Shown here: positions 7,444 to 15,247 of the stretch, in pieces | How the letters are laid out: each line of letters begins with the position of its first letter | Numbering within the stretch: position 1 is the first letter of the stretch | Assembly (NCBI GenBank): GCA_964541595.1 | Contig: CAZIRO010000020.1 | Location: 1 to 24,782, forward strand | Length of the DNA: 24,782 nucleotides | Direction: 5' to 3' | Source of the DNA: CAZIRO01 sp964541595 | GTDB taxonomy: Bacteria; Acidobacteriota; HRBIN11 | Position numbers and translations under genes: made by a program | The notes under the pieces: generated by a model | Told to the model about the DNA's origin: nothing | The model's input: only the letters and a program-made list of their open reading frames with translations | Database searches by the model: none

Positions 7444-8766
7444 ATGTTTGAACAGATCAGTGCGCGGTTTCAGCAGATATTTCGCCAATGGTCCACGCGC
7501 GGGAAACTTACGGAAAAGGATATCGAAACCGGATTGACCGAAATCCGGCGGGCGTTACTGGAAGCCGATGTGCACTTCAAGGTGATCAAGGCATTCATCG
7601 AACAGGTGCGACAGCGGGCAGCGGCAGAACCGGAAATCCTCCGAAGTCTGACACCTGAACAACATCTGATCAAGATCGTGCGGGATACCCTGACCGATGT
7701 CCTCGGGCGTGAAGTGCGCCCGCTTCGCTGGAGTCCGCACCCTCCGACGGTCATTCTGTTGCTCGGGCTGCAGGGGTCCGGAAAAACCACAACAGCTGCC
7801 AAACTCGCCCGCTGGGCCAAAGATCAGGGACAGAACCCCATGCTGGTCTCCACCGACATCTATCGACCCGCCGCGCAACAACAGTTGAAAGTCCTGGCCG
7901 CCCAGGTGCCCTGTGGTGTACTCGAGTATCCGCAGGACATGGCGCCGGAAGACATTGCTGCGGACGCGGTCCGCCAGGCGAAACGTCGTGGGTATTCTGT
8001 GGTTATCCTGGATACCGCCGGTCGATTGCATATCGACCCGGTGCTCATGGATGAGATGGTCCGGATTCAATCCCGCGTGCATCCCACAGAAACTCTCTAC
8101 GTGGCGGACGCAATGACCGGTCAGGACGCCGTGCGCAGTGCCCTGGCGTTCTATAAACGCGTACCGTTTACCGGTGTCGTTCTGACCAAAATGGACGGCG
8201 ACGCCCGGGGCGGTGCCGCCCTGTCGATCGTCCACGTGACCGGACAGCCCATTCTGTTTATCGGAACGAGTGAAAAACTCGACGGACTTGAGGTGTTTCA
8301 CCCGGATCGGATGGCCCAGCGAATCCTCGGGATGGGAGATGTGCTGACCCTGATCGAAAAAGCGGAAAAAGCCGTCGAACGGGAAGAAGCCGAAGCGCTG
8401 CAACGCAAGATCCTGAAAGAAGAGATCACCTTCGAGGAACTGCTCGCACAGATCCGCATGCTCCGGCGTATGGGTTCACTGCAACAAATCGCCAGCCTGC
8501 TGCCCGGCTTTCCGCAGGAAGCATTCGATGACATGGATGAGGGGGAACTGAAAAAACTCGAAGCCATCATTCTGTCCATGACCCCCCAGGAGCGGCAATA
8601 TCCACGCATTCTGAACGCAAGCCGGAAACGGCGTATCGCCCGCGGTAGCGGTACGACCGTGCACGACGTCAATGAGGCGATTCGACTATTGCGGACCATG
8701 CAGACCATGTCCAGACAGATCCGAAAAAGCCCCCTCGGCCGAATGTTGCGCCGGTTTCTGCGTTGA
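7444..8766 (+). CDS. ffh: Signal recognition particle protein Ffh (SRP54)
   Basis: The GTPase of the signal recognition particle, which binds 4.5S RNA and signal peptides of nascent membrane proteins. 440 residues: N-domain four-helix bundle (1-95), G-domain with P-loop GLQGSGKTT (108-116), DTAGR (190-194), TKMDGDARGG (248-257) and the GTSEKLDGLEVF element, then an M-domain (~300-440) with the RNA-binding RKRRIARGSG motif. The C-terminal tail is short and lacks the Met/Gly-rich stretch of some homologues. AGGAGG at 7433-7438 sets the start. In many bacteria ffh precedes rpsP; here it is about 7 kb downstream, with coaD and rfbD in between. Confidence 0.97.
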   Translation: MFEQISARFQQIFRQWSTRGKLTEKDIETGLTEIRRALLEADVHFKVIKAFIEQVRQRAAAEPEILRSLTPEQHLIKIVRDTLTDVLGREVRPLRWSPHPPTVILLLGLQGSGKTTTAAKLARWAKDQGQNPMLVSTDIYRPAAQQQLKVLAAQVPCGVLEYPQDMAPEDIAADAVRQAKRRGYSVVILDTAGRLHIDPVLMDEMVRIQSRVHPTETLYVADAMTGQDAVRSALAFYKRVPFTGVVLTKMDGDARGGAALSIVHVTGQPILFIGTSEKLDGLEVFHPDRMAQRILGMGDVLTLIEKAEKAVEREEAEALQRKILKEEITFEELLAQIRMLRRMGSLQQIASLLPGFPQEAFDDMDEGELKKLEAIILSMTPQERQYPRILNASRKRRIARGSGTTVHDVNEAIRLLRTMQTMSRQIRKSPLGRMLRRFLR

Positions 8767-8790
8767 CAAAAATAGAATCGGCAACAGAAT

Positions 8791-8819
8791 TTGACTTTTC
8801 GGGGGCAACTAACTATCAA
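8791..8819 (+). promoter_or_regulatory. Candidate sigma70 promoter of the Asp/Glu/Trp protein
   Basis: TTGACT (8791-8796, 5/6), a 17-nt spacer and TATCAA (8814-8819, 4/6) lie just after ffh in an unusually A/T-rich 95-bp gap. The predicted leader is about 35 nt. A second TTGACA at 8763-8768 overlaps the ffh stop, with CAGAAT 16 nt further on, and could be a weaker tandem promoter. Confidence 0.5.
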
Positions 8820-8860
8820 ATTATACGCTCTCAGGGGAGCACTCTTTGGAGGAGGAGTCC

Positions 8861-9151
8861 ATGATGGCTTCTACCCTTTGGTCCGAATGGCTCAATCCAT
8901 GGGATGACATGTCGGCGGTATGGTCCGACGTCGACACGCGGGCGCATCACATCTGGCGGTTGCAGGAGGAGGACGAAGACTGGGACGACGAGGACTGGGA
9001 CGATGAAGATTGGGAGGACGAAGACTGGGACGACGATGAGGACTGGGAGGACGAAGACTGGGAGGACGAAGACTGGGAGGATGAGGACTGGGAGGACGAA
9101 GATTGGGACGACGAAGACTGGGACGAGGACGAAGACTGGGAAGACGAATAA
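8861..9151 (+). CDS. Low-complexity acidic Asp/Glu/Trp repeat protein
   Basis: A 96-residue protein that I do not recognise. The first 35 residues are mixed and Trp-rich (Trp 7, 10, 14, 21, 32). Residues 36-96 contain only Asp, Glu (50 together) and Trp (11), arranged as W-(D/E)-D-E-D pentads. Two spacings carry one extra acidic residue (Trp56-62 and Trp87-93). There is no signal peptide or membrane segment. The ATG at 8861 has a very strong GGAGGAGGAG site (8848-8857), and a promoter lies upstream. In the DNA the units are TGG plus GAN codons, and they differ from each other only at third positions, which argues for selection in this frame. Its neighbours are ffh and a phospholipid synthase. 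Strongly negative charge is certain; cation binding or mimicry of nucleic acid are only ideas. Confidence 0.8.
   Translation: MMASTLWSEWLNPWDDMSAVWSDVDTRAHHIWRLQEEDEDWDDEDWDDEDWEDEDWDDDEDWEDEDWEDEDWEDEDWEDEDWDDEDWDEDEDWEDE
8959..9147 (+). repeat. Intragenic 15-bp tandem repeat (TGG-GAN4)
   Basis: About eleven units of TGG followed by four GAN codons (five in two units). Variation between units is confined to the third bases of the GAN codons. The array encodes the acidic tail and is likely to be variable in length between strains. Confidence 0.85.
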
Positions 9152-9167
9152 CGTTTAACCGCGTGAG

Positions 9168-9770
9168 ATGCGCCCCATGCGGATTACCTTCGCCACACAG
9201 CTGACACTCCTGCGCATGGTGGCGCTCCCTTTTATTGCAATTTTTTTTATTTATCATGAAATACAATGGGTTTGCTGGCTCTTTACGCTCGCCGCGTTGA
9301 CCGATTTTCTGGATGGCATCGTGGCACGATTCCTGCGTCAGCAAACCGGGTTGGGTGCGGTACTGGATCCCCTCGCGGATAAACTGCTCATCAATACATG
9401 CTACTTCATGATGACGTACATGTCCGATCGACTCACCGTTCAGGTTCCGGCGTGGCTGACCGTACTCATTCTTTCCCGCGATTTCCTCCTGCTCATCAGC
9501 GCACTGCTTCTTGCGGTGTTCGTTCAGATGCGCAGTTTTCATCCGACGCTCCTCGGAAAGACCGCCGTCGCCTGCCAGGCGATCACCATTTTTGGAGTCC
9601 TCATGGCCGAAGCCTATCAATTGCACATTCCGGGACTCCCGATCGCATACGGCGTAACGTTCACACTTACGCTCGGATCCGGTTTGCAATACGCCTGGAG
9701 AGGACTGCAATGGCTGAACCACCCACCGGCCACGGAACCCGGTACGCCCCCTTCGCACGATGGTTCCTGA
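9168..9770 (+). CDS. pgsA: CDP-alcohol phosphatidyltransferase (PgsA-like)
   Basis: An integral membrane enzyme of phospholipid synthesis that transfers a phosphatidyl group from CDP-diacylglycerol to an alcohol, most likely glycerol-3-phosphate. The complete family motif D-x2-DG-x2-AR-x8-G-x3-D-x3-D is seen at Asp46, Asp49-Gly50, Ala53-Arg54, Gly63, Asp67 and Asp71. About five hydrophobic segments fit the 200-residue length. The start is uncertain: ATG at 9168 or ATG at 9177 (197 residues), neither with a good ribosome binding site. The substrate alcohol is inferred. The 3' end overlaps the next gene by 61 nt. Confidence 0.87.
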   Translation: MRPMRITFATQLTLLRMVALPFIAIFFIYHEIQWVCWLFTLAALTDFLDGIVARFLRQQTGLGAVLDPLADKLLINTCYFMMTYMSDRLTVQVPAWLTVLILSRDFLLLISALLLAVFVQMRSFHPTLLGKTAVACQAITIFGVLMAEAYQLHIPGLPIAYGVTFTLTLGSGLQYAWRGLQWLNHPPATEPGTPPSHDGS

Positions 9771-10828
9771 TTTTACTGGCTTCGGCGGCGGGGCTGTGGT
9801 TGCTATACCAGATCCGCACGATTATTGCACTGGTGGCCATCGCGTATCTGATCGCATACATCTTCGATCCCGTAATCGACCGTCTGGAAGCGTGGCATAT
9901 TCCCCGCACGGTGGGGATCCTGATGATCGGCCTGGTCATTGCCGGCGCCATCGTCGGGGTCACGCTGACCGTTATTCCGGAAATGCGACGTCAGACGGCG
10001 CAGTTGATCGCCCATGCGCCGGAATGGGGCGGCCGTATTTACGAGAAGATCCAGCCGGTTCTGGACGAACTGCAGATCTCGATCAATCGGGAGAACCTGG
10101 AACGGTATGCGCAGAAACTGCTGTCGTATGTCCAGGAAAACATTCCCCGTCTGGCCAGTCCGATCATTCAGGCAATTCGCAACATGTTTACGGGGATCGC
10201 GAACTTCATTGTTGGTGTGTTCTATGTGATCATTGTTCCCGTGATGGCCTTCTATTTTCTTCGGGATTACGACCGCATCCGGGAGGGGTTCTACCGATAT
10301 GTCCCCCCGCACTGGCGGCCGACCGTTCGTTCCTGGCTGACGGACATCGATCGGGTCCTGGGAGGATTCTTACGCGGGCAGTTCCTGATCGCGATGATCC
10401 TCGCGCTTCTGTATGCAACCGGACTCACGCTGCTCGACGTGCCGCTCGGGTTTTTGCTCGGCCTGATCAGCGGTCTGGCGAACATGATCCCCTACATGGC
10501 GGCTGTCGTCGGAGTGCTTCCGGCCATGGTACTCTCACTGATGAGCGAGGGGAGTCTGATCAAACTGATCTGGATCCTGGCGCTGTACGAAGCGGGACAA
10601 TTACTGGAAGGGCTCATTCTGGGACCGCGCATCACCGGCCACACAACCGGGTTGCATCCGGCCGTGGTGATCATTTCCATCATGATCGGGGGCACCCTGA
10701 TGGGCATCTGGGGGATCCTGCTGGCCGTACCCGTGGCCGGCATTCTGAAGGTTGCATTCCTGCGGTGGTTCACCCGTCAGCAGGCGCGGTGGCAGGCGGC
10801 CGCACCGGAAAGTGACGCGCTGGAGTGA
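9710..10828 (+). CDS. AI-2E transporter (PerM/TqsA) family membrane protein
   Basis: A 372-residue polytopic membrane protein. Hydrophobic segments lie near residues 18-60 and 68-92. A hydrophilic region (~95-165) follows, and then the conserved C-terminal block with VGVFYVIIVPVMAFYFLRDYDRI, FLRGQFLIAMILALLY and GLANMIPYMAAVVGVLP, which are typical of the family. Members export autoinducer-2 (TqsA) or Na+/other solutes; the substrate here is unknown. The ATG at 9710 lies inside the phosphatidyltransferase gene but has an excellent GGAGAGG site (9697-9703), so translation is probably coupled. The frame remains open further upstream, but that part is a shadow of the previous gene. Confidence 0.9.
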   Translation: MAEPPTGHGTRYAPFARWFLILLASAAGLWLLYQIRTIIALVAIAYLIAYIFDPVIDRLEAWHIPRTVGILMIGLVIAGAIVGVTLTVIPEMRRQTAQLIAHAPEWGGRIYEKIQPVLDELQISINRENLERYAQKLLSYVQENIPRLASPIIQAIRNMFTGIANFIVGVFYVIIVPVMAFYFLRDYDRIREGFYRYVPPHWRPTVRSWLTDIDRVLGGFLRGQFLIAMILALLYATGLTLLDVPLGFLLGLISGLANMIPYMAAVVGVLPAMVLSLMSEGSLIKLIWILALYEAGQLLEGLILGPRITGHTTGLHPAVVIISIMIGGTLMGIWGILLAVPVAGILKVAFLRWFTRQQARWQAAAPESDALE

Positions 10829-10874
10829 GGCGCACCCTTCTACCAGCACTTCACCCGGACAGTGCACGCTTTGA

Positions 10875-10894
10875 CCGATCGGATTACCGATCGG
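10875..10894. terminator. Perfect hairpin between convergent perM-like gene and dnaJ
   Basis: CCGATCGG, loop ATTA, CCGATCGG: an 8-bp perfect stem that is also a direct repeat because each arm is itself palindromic. The dnaJ stop codon (TAA on the minus strand) sits in the loop. Neither side has a proper T-tract, so bidirectional termination is possible but unproven. Confidence 0.35.
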
Positions 10895-12038
10895 AAAAGA
10901 ACTTCCGCATCCGCTGGAACATCCCCCGTTGCTGGGGACGAATGTCCGGGTGGTATTTGCGCGCCAGTCGTTCCAGTAAAACGCGGTCCGCATCGTCGAT
11001 CTCTGTCGGAATGACCACGTGGAAACGCACGTACAGGTCGCCGGTTCCCCGGTTCTGCACGCTGGGCATCCCCTTACCGGGGATTTTCACCATGGTTCCC
11101 GGCTGGGTTCCCGGTTCCACGCGCACGCGCACGTGCGATCCGTCGAGTGTGGGGATGGCGATCTCATCTCCGACAATCGCCTGAAACACGGAGATCGTCT
11201 GGTCAACGTACAGGTCATCCCCCTGACGCCGATAGTGGGGATGTTCACGCACTTTGATCAGGATATACAGATCGCCCGGCGGTCCACCGCGGATTCCGGC
11301 ATCCCCCTCGCCGTGCAGACGGATCTGCATACCGGTATCCACACCCGGCGGGATCCGGACCTGCACCTCTCGCGTACCCTGCACGCGCCCCTCACCCCGA
11401 CACGTGGCACAGGGGTTGGACAGCACCTGTCCCCGTCCGCGACATTGCGGACAGGTACGTCCGATGAAGAGGAACCCGCGCTGCGTCTGAATGACGCCCG
11501 CACCCTGACAGTGCGGGCAGATCTGTCGACGTGCACGCTCGCGTGTGCCCACACCCCTGCAGTCCGGACAGACGATATGGCGCGGAATCTGTAACGTCAC
11601 CGTCTTGCCACGAAACGCCTCTTCCAGGGTGATCTCCAGGGTATACTGCAGATCCTCTCCCGGTCGGGCATCCTGGCCGCGATGTCCGGGCCACATTTCC
11701 CAGTCCCAGCCGAAATGGAAAATCCGTTCCCATCCACCGTTCATGAACCAGCGGAACAGGTCTTCGAAGTCGCGGAAGATTTCCGGATTCCAGTAACGAT
11801 CCGCCGTTCCGGCTTGCCGGCGCAATCCTTCCAGACCGTACTGGTCGTACAGGGCACGTTTTTCCGGATCGATGAGCACCGAGTATGCTTCCGTGATCTC
11901 TTTGAACTTCTCTTCCGCCGCTTTATCTCCGGGATTGCGATCCGGATGGTACTGCAACGCGAGCCGCCGGTATGCCTTTTTGATCTCCTCGGGAGAAGCG
12001 TTGCGCGGCACGCCGAGAATGGCATAATAGTCCTTCAT
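10884..12038 (-). CDS. dnaJ: Chaperone protein DnaJ
   Basis: Hsp40 co-chaperone that delivers substrates to DnaK and stimulates its ATPase. 384 residues: J-domain (1-70) with HPD at 31-33; four Cys-x2-Cys-x-Gly-x-Gly zinc motifs starting at Cys159, 176, 198 and 212; then the two beta-sandwich substrate-binding domains. The linker after the J-domain (~75-125), which is normally Gly/Phe-rich, is Gly-poor and Trp-rich here (Trp 83, 97, 103, 111, 113, 116). The ATG at 12038 has an AGAGGA site. dnaK and grpE are not in the window. No CIRCE operator was seen upstream. Its start is 59 nt downstream of the MetS-like gene. Confidence 0.95.
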   Translation of the reverse strand: MKDYYAILGVPRNASPEEIKKAYRRLALQYHPDRNPGDKAAEEKFKEITEAYSVLIDPEKRALYDQYGLEGLRRQAGTADRYWNPEIFRDFEDLFRWFMNGGWERIFHFGWDWEMWPGHRGQDARPGEDLQYTLEITLEEAFRGKTVTLQIPRHIVCPDCRGVGTRERARRQICPHCQGAGVIQTQRGFLFIGRTCPQCRGRGQVLSNPCATCRGEGRVQGTREVQVRIPPGVDTGMQIRLHGEGDAGIRGGPPGDLYILIKVREHPHYRRQGDDLYVDQTISVFQAIVGDEIAIPTLDGSHVRVRVEPGTQPGTMVKIPGKGMPSVQNRGTGDLYVRFHVVIPTEIDDADRVLLERLARKYHPDIRPQQRGMFQRMRKFFSDR

Positions 12039-12097
12039 GGCGATCCTCTATACGGGCGTATCATTGAACTGCTCGGGTACCGGGTGTGATATACAAT

Positions 12098-12202
12098 TTA
12101 ATCGTCTATCGCGTTGCTGTCCATGTGCAGGAGCAACCACAGGAACGTACCCCACACCCCACCGAGAAACACGATCATCATCACCACGGCTGCGGTGGAC
12201 AT
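12098..12202 (-). CDS. MetS-like small subunit of NSS transporter
   Basis: A 34-residue, single-membrane-span protein beginning MSTAAVVMMIVFLGGVWG. A hydrophobic segment ends near LWLLL, and a short acidic tail (DSNAIDD) follows. Tiny one-span proteins encoded directly after NSS-family transporters are known as MetS-type small subunits (Corynebacterium MetPS). Size, hydrophobic layout and position all fit. It starts 2 nt after the transporter stop codon and has a GGAGGG ribosome binding site (12208-12213) overlapping the end of the transporter gene. Family membership is inferred from features and context, not from an alignment. Confidence 0.75.
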   Translation of the reverse strand: MSTAAVVMMIVFLGGVWGTFLWLLLHMDSNAIDD

Positions 12203-12204
12203 CC

Positions 12205-13671
12205 TCACCCTCCGCTCACCCGGCGTACCATCCACCGATTACATCCGATCAACACGACGAGTACGATGCCCCACTGGACCAGGCAGGTGCCGATGCCGAA
12301 CGGCGTGAACGGGGACCAGGGATTCGCACGTGCAAACGATGTGGCCGATTGATAGAACCACCAGCCGATGAGCGTCAGGAATTGAACCGGAATGATGATC
12401 GCATACACGAGGTTCAGCCACCGCCCCGGCCGGTAGCGTGACGTTTCCGAAAGGAGCCATTCACGGCGAAAACGGTCCACTCCGGTCCGGATCACACCGA
12501 ACGTGAAAAACGCACCGCTGACGATCAGGCCGAGCCCCCAGACCCAATCCTGATTTTCAAAGAACGTGAGCGACAGGGCAGAAGGCAATCCAAGGAAAAA
12601 TCCGACCAGTCCAACCGTCCAGGTGGCCAGGCGACGGGACATCCCGAAATCGATGAGCACCCGGACACCGAGTTCGATCATGGCAATGAGCGAGGAGATG
12701 GCGGCAAAACACAACCCGAGGAAAAACAACACACTGAACCACGTGCCTCCGGGCATGCGCATGAACAGATCCGGCAGGGCGGTAAACGTAACGCCGGTAG
12801 ACGCGGGTCCCGGTGCCTGCAGCCGTGCCACCGTCTGCGCATAGGGCAACGTACTCAGGGCAAATACCGTGGGCAGGATGACCAATCCGGCGAGCAGGGA
12901 CGCGGAATTGTTCCCGAACCCAATGACCAGACTCTGGTGCACGGCGTCCTCGCGCCGACGGGCGTACACCGCATAGGTCAGCAACAGACCCCAGCCAGCG
13001 CCCGTGGACCAGGCAGATTGCGACAACGCATTCAACCACACGCGGTAATCCCGCAGCATATGCCAGTTCGGCGTGAAGTAATACGCCAGACCGGCATCCG
13101 CACCGGACAGTGTCAGGGCACGAACCGCAGAGACAACGAGTACGGCAAACAGCGCCGGAATAAAAATCCGGTTGGCTCGTTCAATACCTGCGGCCACACC
13201 GCGGGCGACGATCCAAGTCCCGACGCCCATGGCAACCAGGTGATAGAGCACGACCTGGATCGGATCGTGAATGAACGCGTGCCAGAACACCTCACCCGAT
13301 GTGGTACGGAACTGCCCCATGAGCGCAGCGACGAGATACCGCAGACACCACCCCGTGACCACCGAATAGTAGAACATGATCGCAAGCGTGCACCATGCGA
13401 CGAACGCGCCCATCCATCCGTACGCGGGACCGACCCACTGGGCAAACGCACCGATCAGTCCCCGTCGCGTGCGTTTGCCAACGACCATTTCCACCATCAG
13501 CAGGGGAATGGACCACAGGATCAAAAAGAACAGCCACGGGATCAGAAACGCCCCACCGCCGTTGGCCGCAATCATGCGGGGAAATCGCCAGATATTGCCC
13601 GTACCGATGGCCATCCCCAGGGCCGCCAGAATCAAACCCCACCGCGTTTGAAACCGTTCAACCTGTTGCAT
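12205..13671 (-). CDS. Neurotransmitter:sodium symporter (NSS/SLC6) family transporter
   Basis: A 488-residue sodium-dependent, LeuT-fold transporter of the inner membrane with about 11-12 hydrophobic segments. TM1 has the unwound substrate/Na+ site GMAIGTGNIWRFP, followed by GGGAFLIPW. TM6 carries the region around SQSAWSTGAGWGLLLTYA, also a family signature. Bacterial members carry amino acids; the substrate here cannot be read from the sequence. I chose the ATG at 13671 because GGAG lies six nt upstream; an in-frame GTG at 13683 would overlap that site. A TAAAAT near 13705-13710 could be a -10 element, but no matching -35 box is clear. The next gene is its probable small subunit. Confidence 0.92.
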   Translation of the reverse strand: MQQVERFQTRWGLILAALGMAIGTGNIWRFPRMIAANGGGAFLIPWLFFLILWSIPLLMVEMVVGKRTRRGLIGAFAQWVGPAYGWMGAFVAWCTLAIMFYYSVVTGWCLRYLVAALMGQFRTTSGEVFWHAFIHDPIQVVLYHLVAMGVGTWIVARGVAAGIERANRIFIPALFAVLVVSAVRALTLSGADAGLAYYFTPNWHMLRDYRVWLNALSQSAWSTGAGWGLLLTYAVYARRREDAVHQSLVIGFGNNSASLLAGLVILPTVFALSTLPYAQTVARLQAPGPASTGVTFTALPDLFMRMPGGTWFSVLFFLGLCFAAISSLIAMIELGVRVLIDFGMSRRLATWTVGLVGFFLGLPSALSLTFFENQDWVWGLGLIVSGAFFTFGVIRTGVDRFRREWLLSETSRYRPGRWLNLVYAIIIPVQFLTLIGWWFYQSATSFARANPWSPFTPFGIGTCLVQWGIVLVVLIGCNRWMVRRVSGG

Positions 13672-13740
13672 TCCGGACTCCACACCGTTTCGCGCCCTGC
13701 CGGTATTTTAGCGGGTCGCGCCATACATGCACATCTGGAG

Positions 13741-13770
13741 ACCGGGCAGGGCACATCCTTCCTGCCGGTT
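13741..13770 (-). terminator. Stem-loop downstream of glnA
   Basis: ACCGG(G)CAGG pairs with CCTGCCGGT, giving nine pairs with one bulged G and a 10-nt loop, about 30 nt after the glnA stop. There is no U-run on either strand. A third related segment, CCCTGCCGGT, lies at 13695-13704. It could be a terminator or simply a small inverted repeat. Confidence 0.3.
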
Positions 13771-13800
13771 CGGCCATTCCGTACGGTCCACGCACCGGAT

Positions 13801-15117
13801 TTACAGCATTTTGTAATATGTGGCGATCTCGTAATCCGTTACGGCGATACGGAACTTGTCCCATTCGACCCGTTTGTTCTCCACGAGTTTGTCTACCAGC
13901 GGATCGCCCAGGGCCTCCCGAAGAATCTTGGAGTTCCGCGCATACTCGATCGACTCCATCAGTGACGACGGCAACGTACCGATCTCCAGGCGACGGCGAT
14001 CCTGCTCACTCATGTGATAAATGTCCTGTTCGATGGGAGGCGGCGGTTCGATCTGCTCGCGCATGCCGGCACGGCCCGCGGTGACAACCGCGGCAAACGC
14101 AAGATACGGATTCGTGCCCGGATCCGGTGCACGCAGTTCCATCCGCGCGGATGCCGGCTTTTTAAACGCCGGAACGCGAACGAGCGCGGACCGGTTGAAC
14201 CGGCCCCAGGAGATATACACCGGCGCTTCGTAACCGACGACCAGACGTTTATAGGAATTCACCCACTGGTTCGTAACCAGCGTGATTTCGCGGATGTAGT
14301 GCAGCACCCCGCCCAGGAAGTGGCGGGCTTCCCGGGATAACTGATAGCTGTCCCGGGCGTCATAAAAGATGTTTTCACGATCCCGCCAGAGAGACATGTG
14401 CACGTGCATACCGCTGCCATTGATCCCGAACACGGGTTTCGGCATGAATGAAGCGTACAATCCGTGTTTGCGGGCGACTTCTTTGATGATCATCTTCGAG
14501 ATCTGCAGGATATCCGCCATGCGCAGGGCATCCGTATAGCGGAAATCGATCTCATGCTGACTCGGGGACACCTCATGATGGGAAGCCTCGACGGCGATCC
14601 CCATTTCTTTCAGCACTTTGACGGTTTCTTCACGCGCCAGTGTCGGATGATATGAGGGCAACGTATCAAAGTAGCCGGCCTCATCCAGCAGTTCCGGGCG
14701 TTCGCCACTGCCGAAATAAAAGTATTCAAGTTCCGGTCCCACGTAGTACTGTAATCCATCCTCAGCGAGCTGGCGCAGCACGCGTTTCAGGACGTATCGC
14801 GGATCGCGTTCGAACGGTTCACCCTGGACACGTAGCACGTCACACACGATAAATGCGGTCTTCAACCCACACACGTGCGCCGGTGCGATGAATACCGCAT
14901 CCGGATCCGGTTTGGCGATGAGATCGGATTCTTCAATGCGCACAAAACCCTCGATGGAGGATCCGTCAAACACAATACCTTCGGCAAACGCGCGTTCGAT
15001 CTCGTCCAGACTGAGATTGAACCCTTTCAAACGGCCGAGAATGTCTGTAAACACAAGGGTCACCACTTCGACGTTTTCCGAATGAATGCGTGCGATGGCT
15101 TCCTGAGCCCGTGTCAT
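13801..15117 (-). CDS. glnA: Glutamine synthetase, type I (GSI-alpha-like)
   Basis: ATP-dependent synthesis of glutamine from glutamate and ammonia, central to nitrogen assimilation. 438 residues, the length of the GSI-alpha class (Bacillus/Thermotoga type). Motifs: DGSSIEGFVRIEESD (51-65), GPELEYF (128-134), EVSPSQHEIDFRY (182-194), GINGSGMHVHMSL (231-243), NSYKRLVVGYEAP (287-299) and RMELRAPDPGTNPY (325-338). The C-terminal segment lacks the adenylylation-site context of the GSI-beta enzymes, so control by feedback rather than by AMP addition is likely. The ATG at 15117 has a GGGGAGG site; the frame extends 23 codons upstream without one. It lies 130 bp downstream of clpP, and no clear promoter was found. 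Confidence 0.96.
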   Translation of the reverse strand: MTRAQEAIARIHSENVEVVTLVFTDILGRLKGFNLSLDEIERAFAEGIVFDGSSIEGFVRIEESDLIAKPDPDAVFIAPAHVCGLKTAFIVCDVLRVQGEPFERDPRYVLKRVLRQLAEDGLQYYVGPELEYFYFGSGERPELLDEAGYFDTLPSYHPTLAREETVKVLKEMGIAVEASHHEVSPSQHEIDFRYTDALRMADILQISKMIIKEVARKHGLYASFMPKPVFGINGSGMHVHMSLWRDRENIFYDARDSYQLSREARHFLGGVLHYIREITLVTNQWVNSYKRLVVGYEAPVYISWGRFNRSALVRVPAFKKPASARMELRAPDPGTNPYLAFAAVVTAGRAGMREQIEPPPPIEQDIYHMSEQDRRRLEIGTLPSSLMESIEYARNSKILREALGDPLVDKLVENKRVEWDKFRIAVTDYEIATYYKML

Positions 15118-15247
15118 GGTCGACCTCCCCATGCGGGATAGATCTGTCTGGATGCATCTGTACCGGTCCCGCTCCGCACCCTTCACTCCACGGGCGTTTC
15201 ACATGGGATGTTGATGTGCGTTCCAGGTGGCATGCCAGACCCCGATG

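Noticed and set aside
8904..9158. Second + frame through the same repeat (Thr/Gly/Arg-rich, basic)
   Set aside because: A shadow created by the 15-bp repeat; it lacks its own ribosome binding site and its start is internal to the real gene.
8892..9758. Long minus-strand frame rich in Arg, Pro, Ser and Leu opposite the acidic gene
   Set aside because: It is the antisense of the D/E/W repeats and of the phosphatidyltransferase, has no ribosome binding site and no family motif. The third-position variation pattern supports the + frame.
9760..10815. 351-codon + frame in the permease gene
   Set aside because: Hydrophilic Gly/His/Arg-rich translation overlapping a clear membrane protein frame with a strong ribosome binding site.
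12039..12097. CIRCE/HrcA-type heat-shock operator before dnaJ
   Set aside because: No TTAGCACTC / GAGTGCTAA inverted repeat is present, and I found no convincing sigma32-like element.
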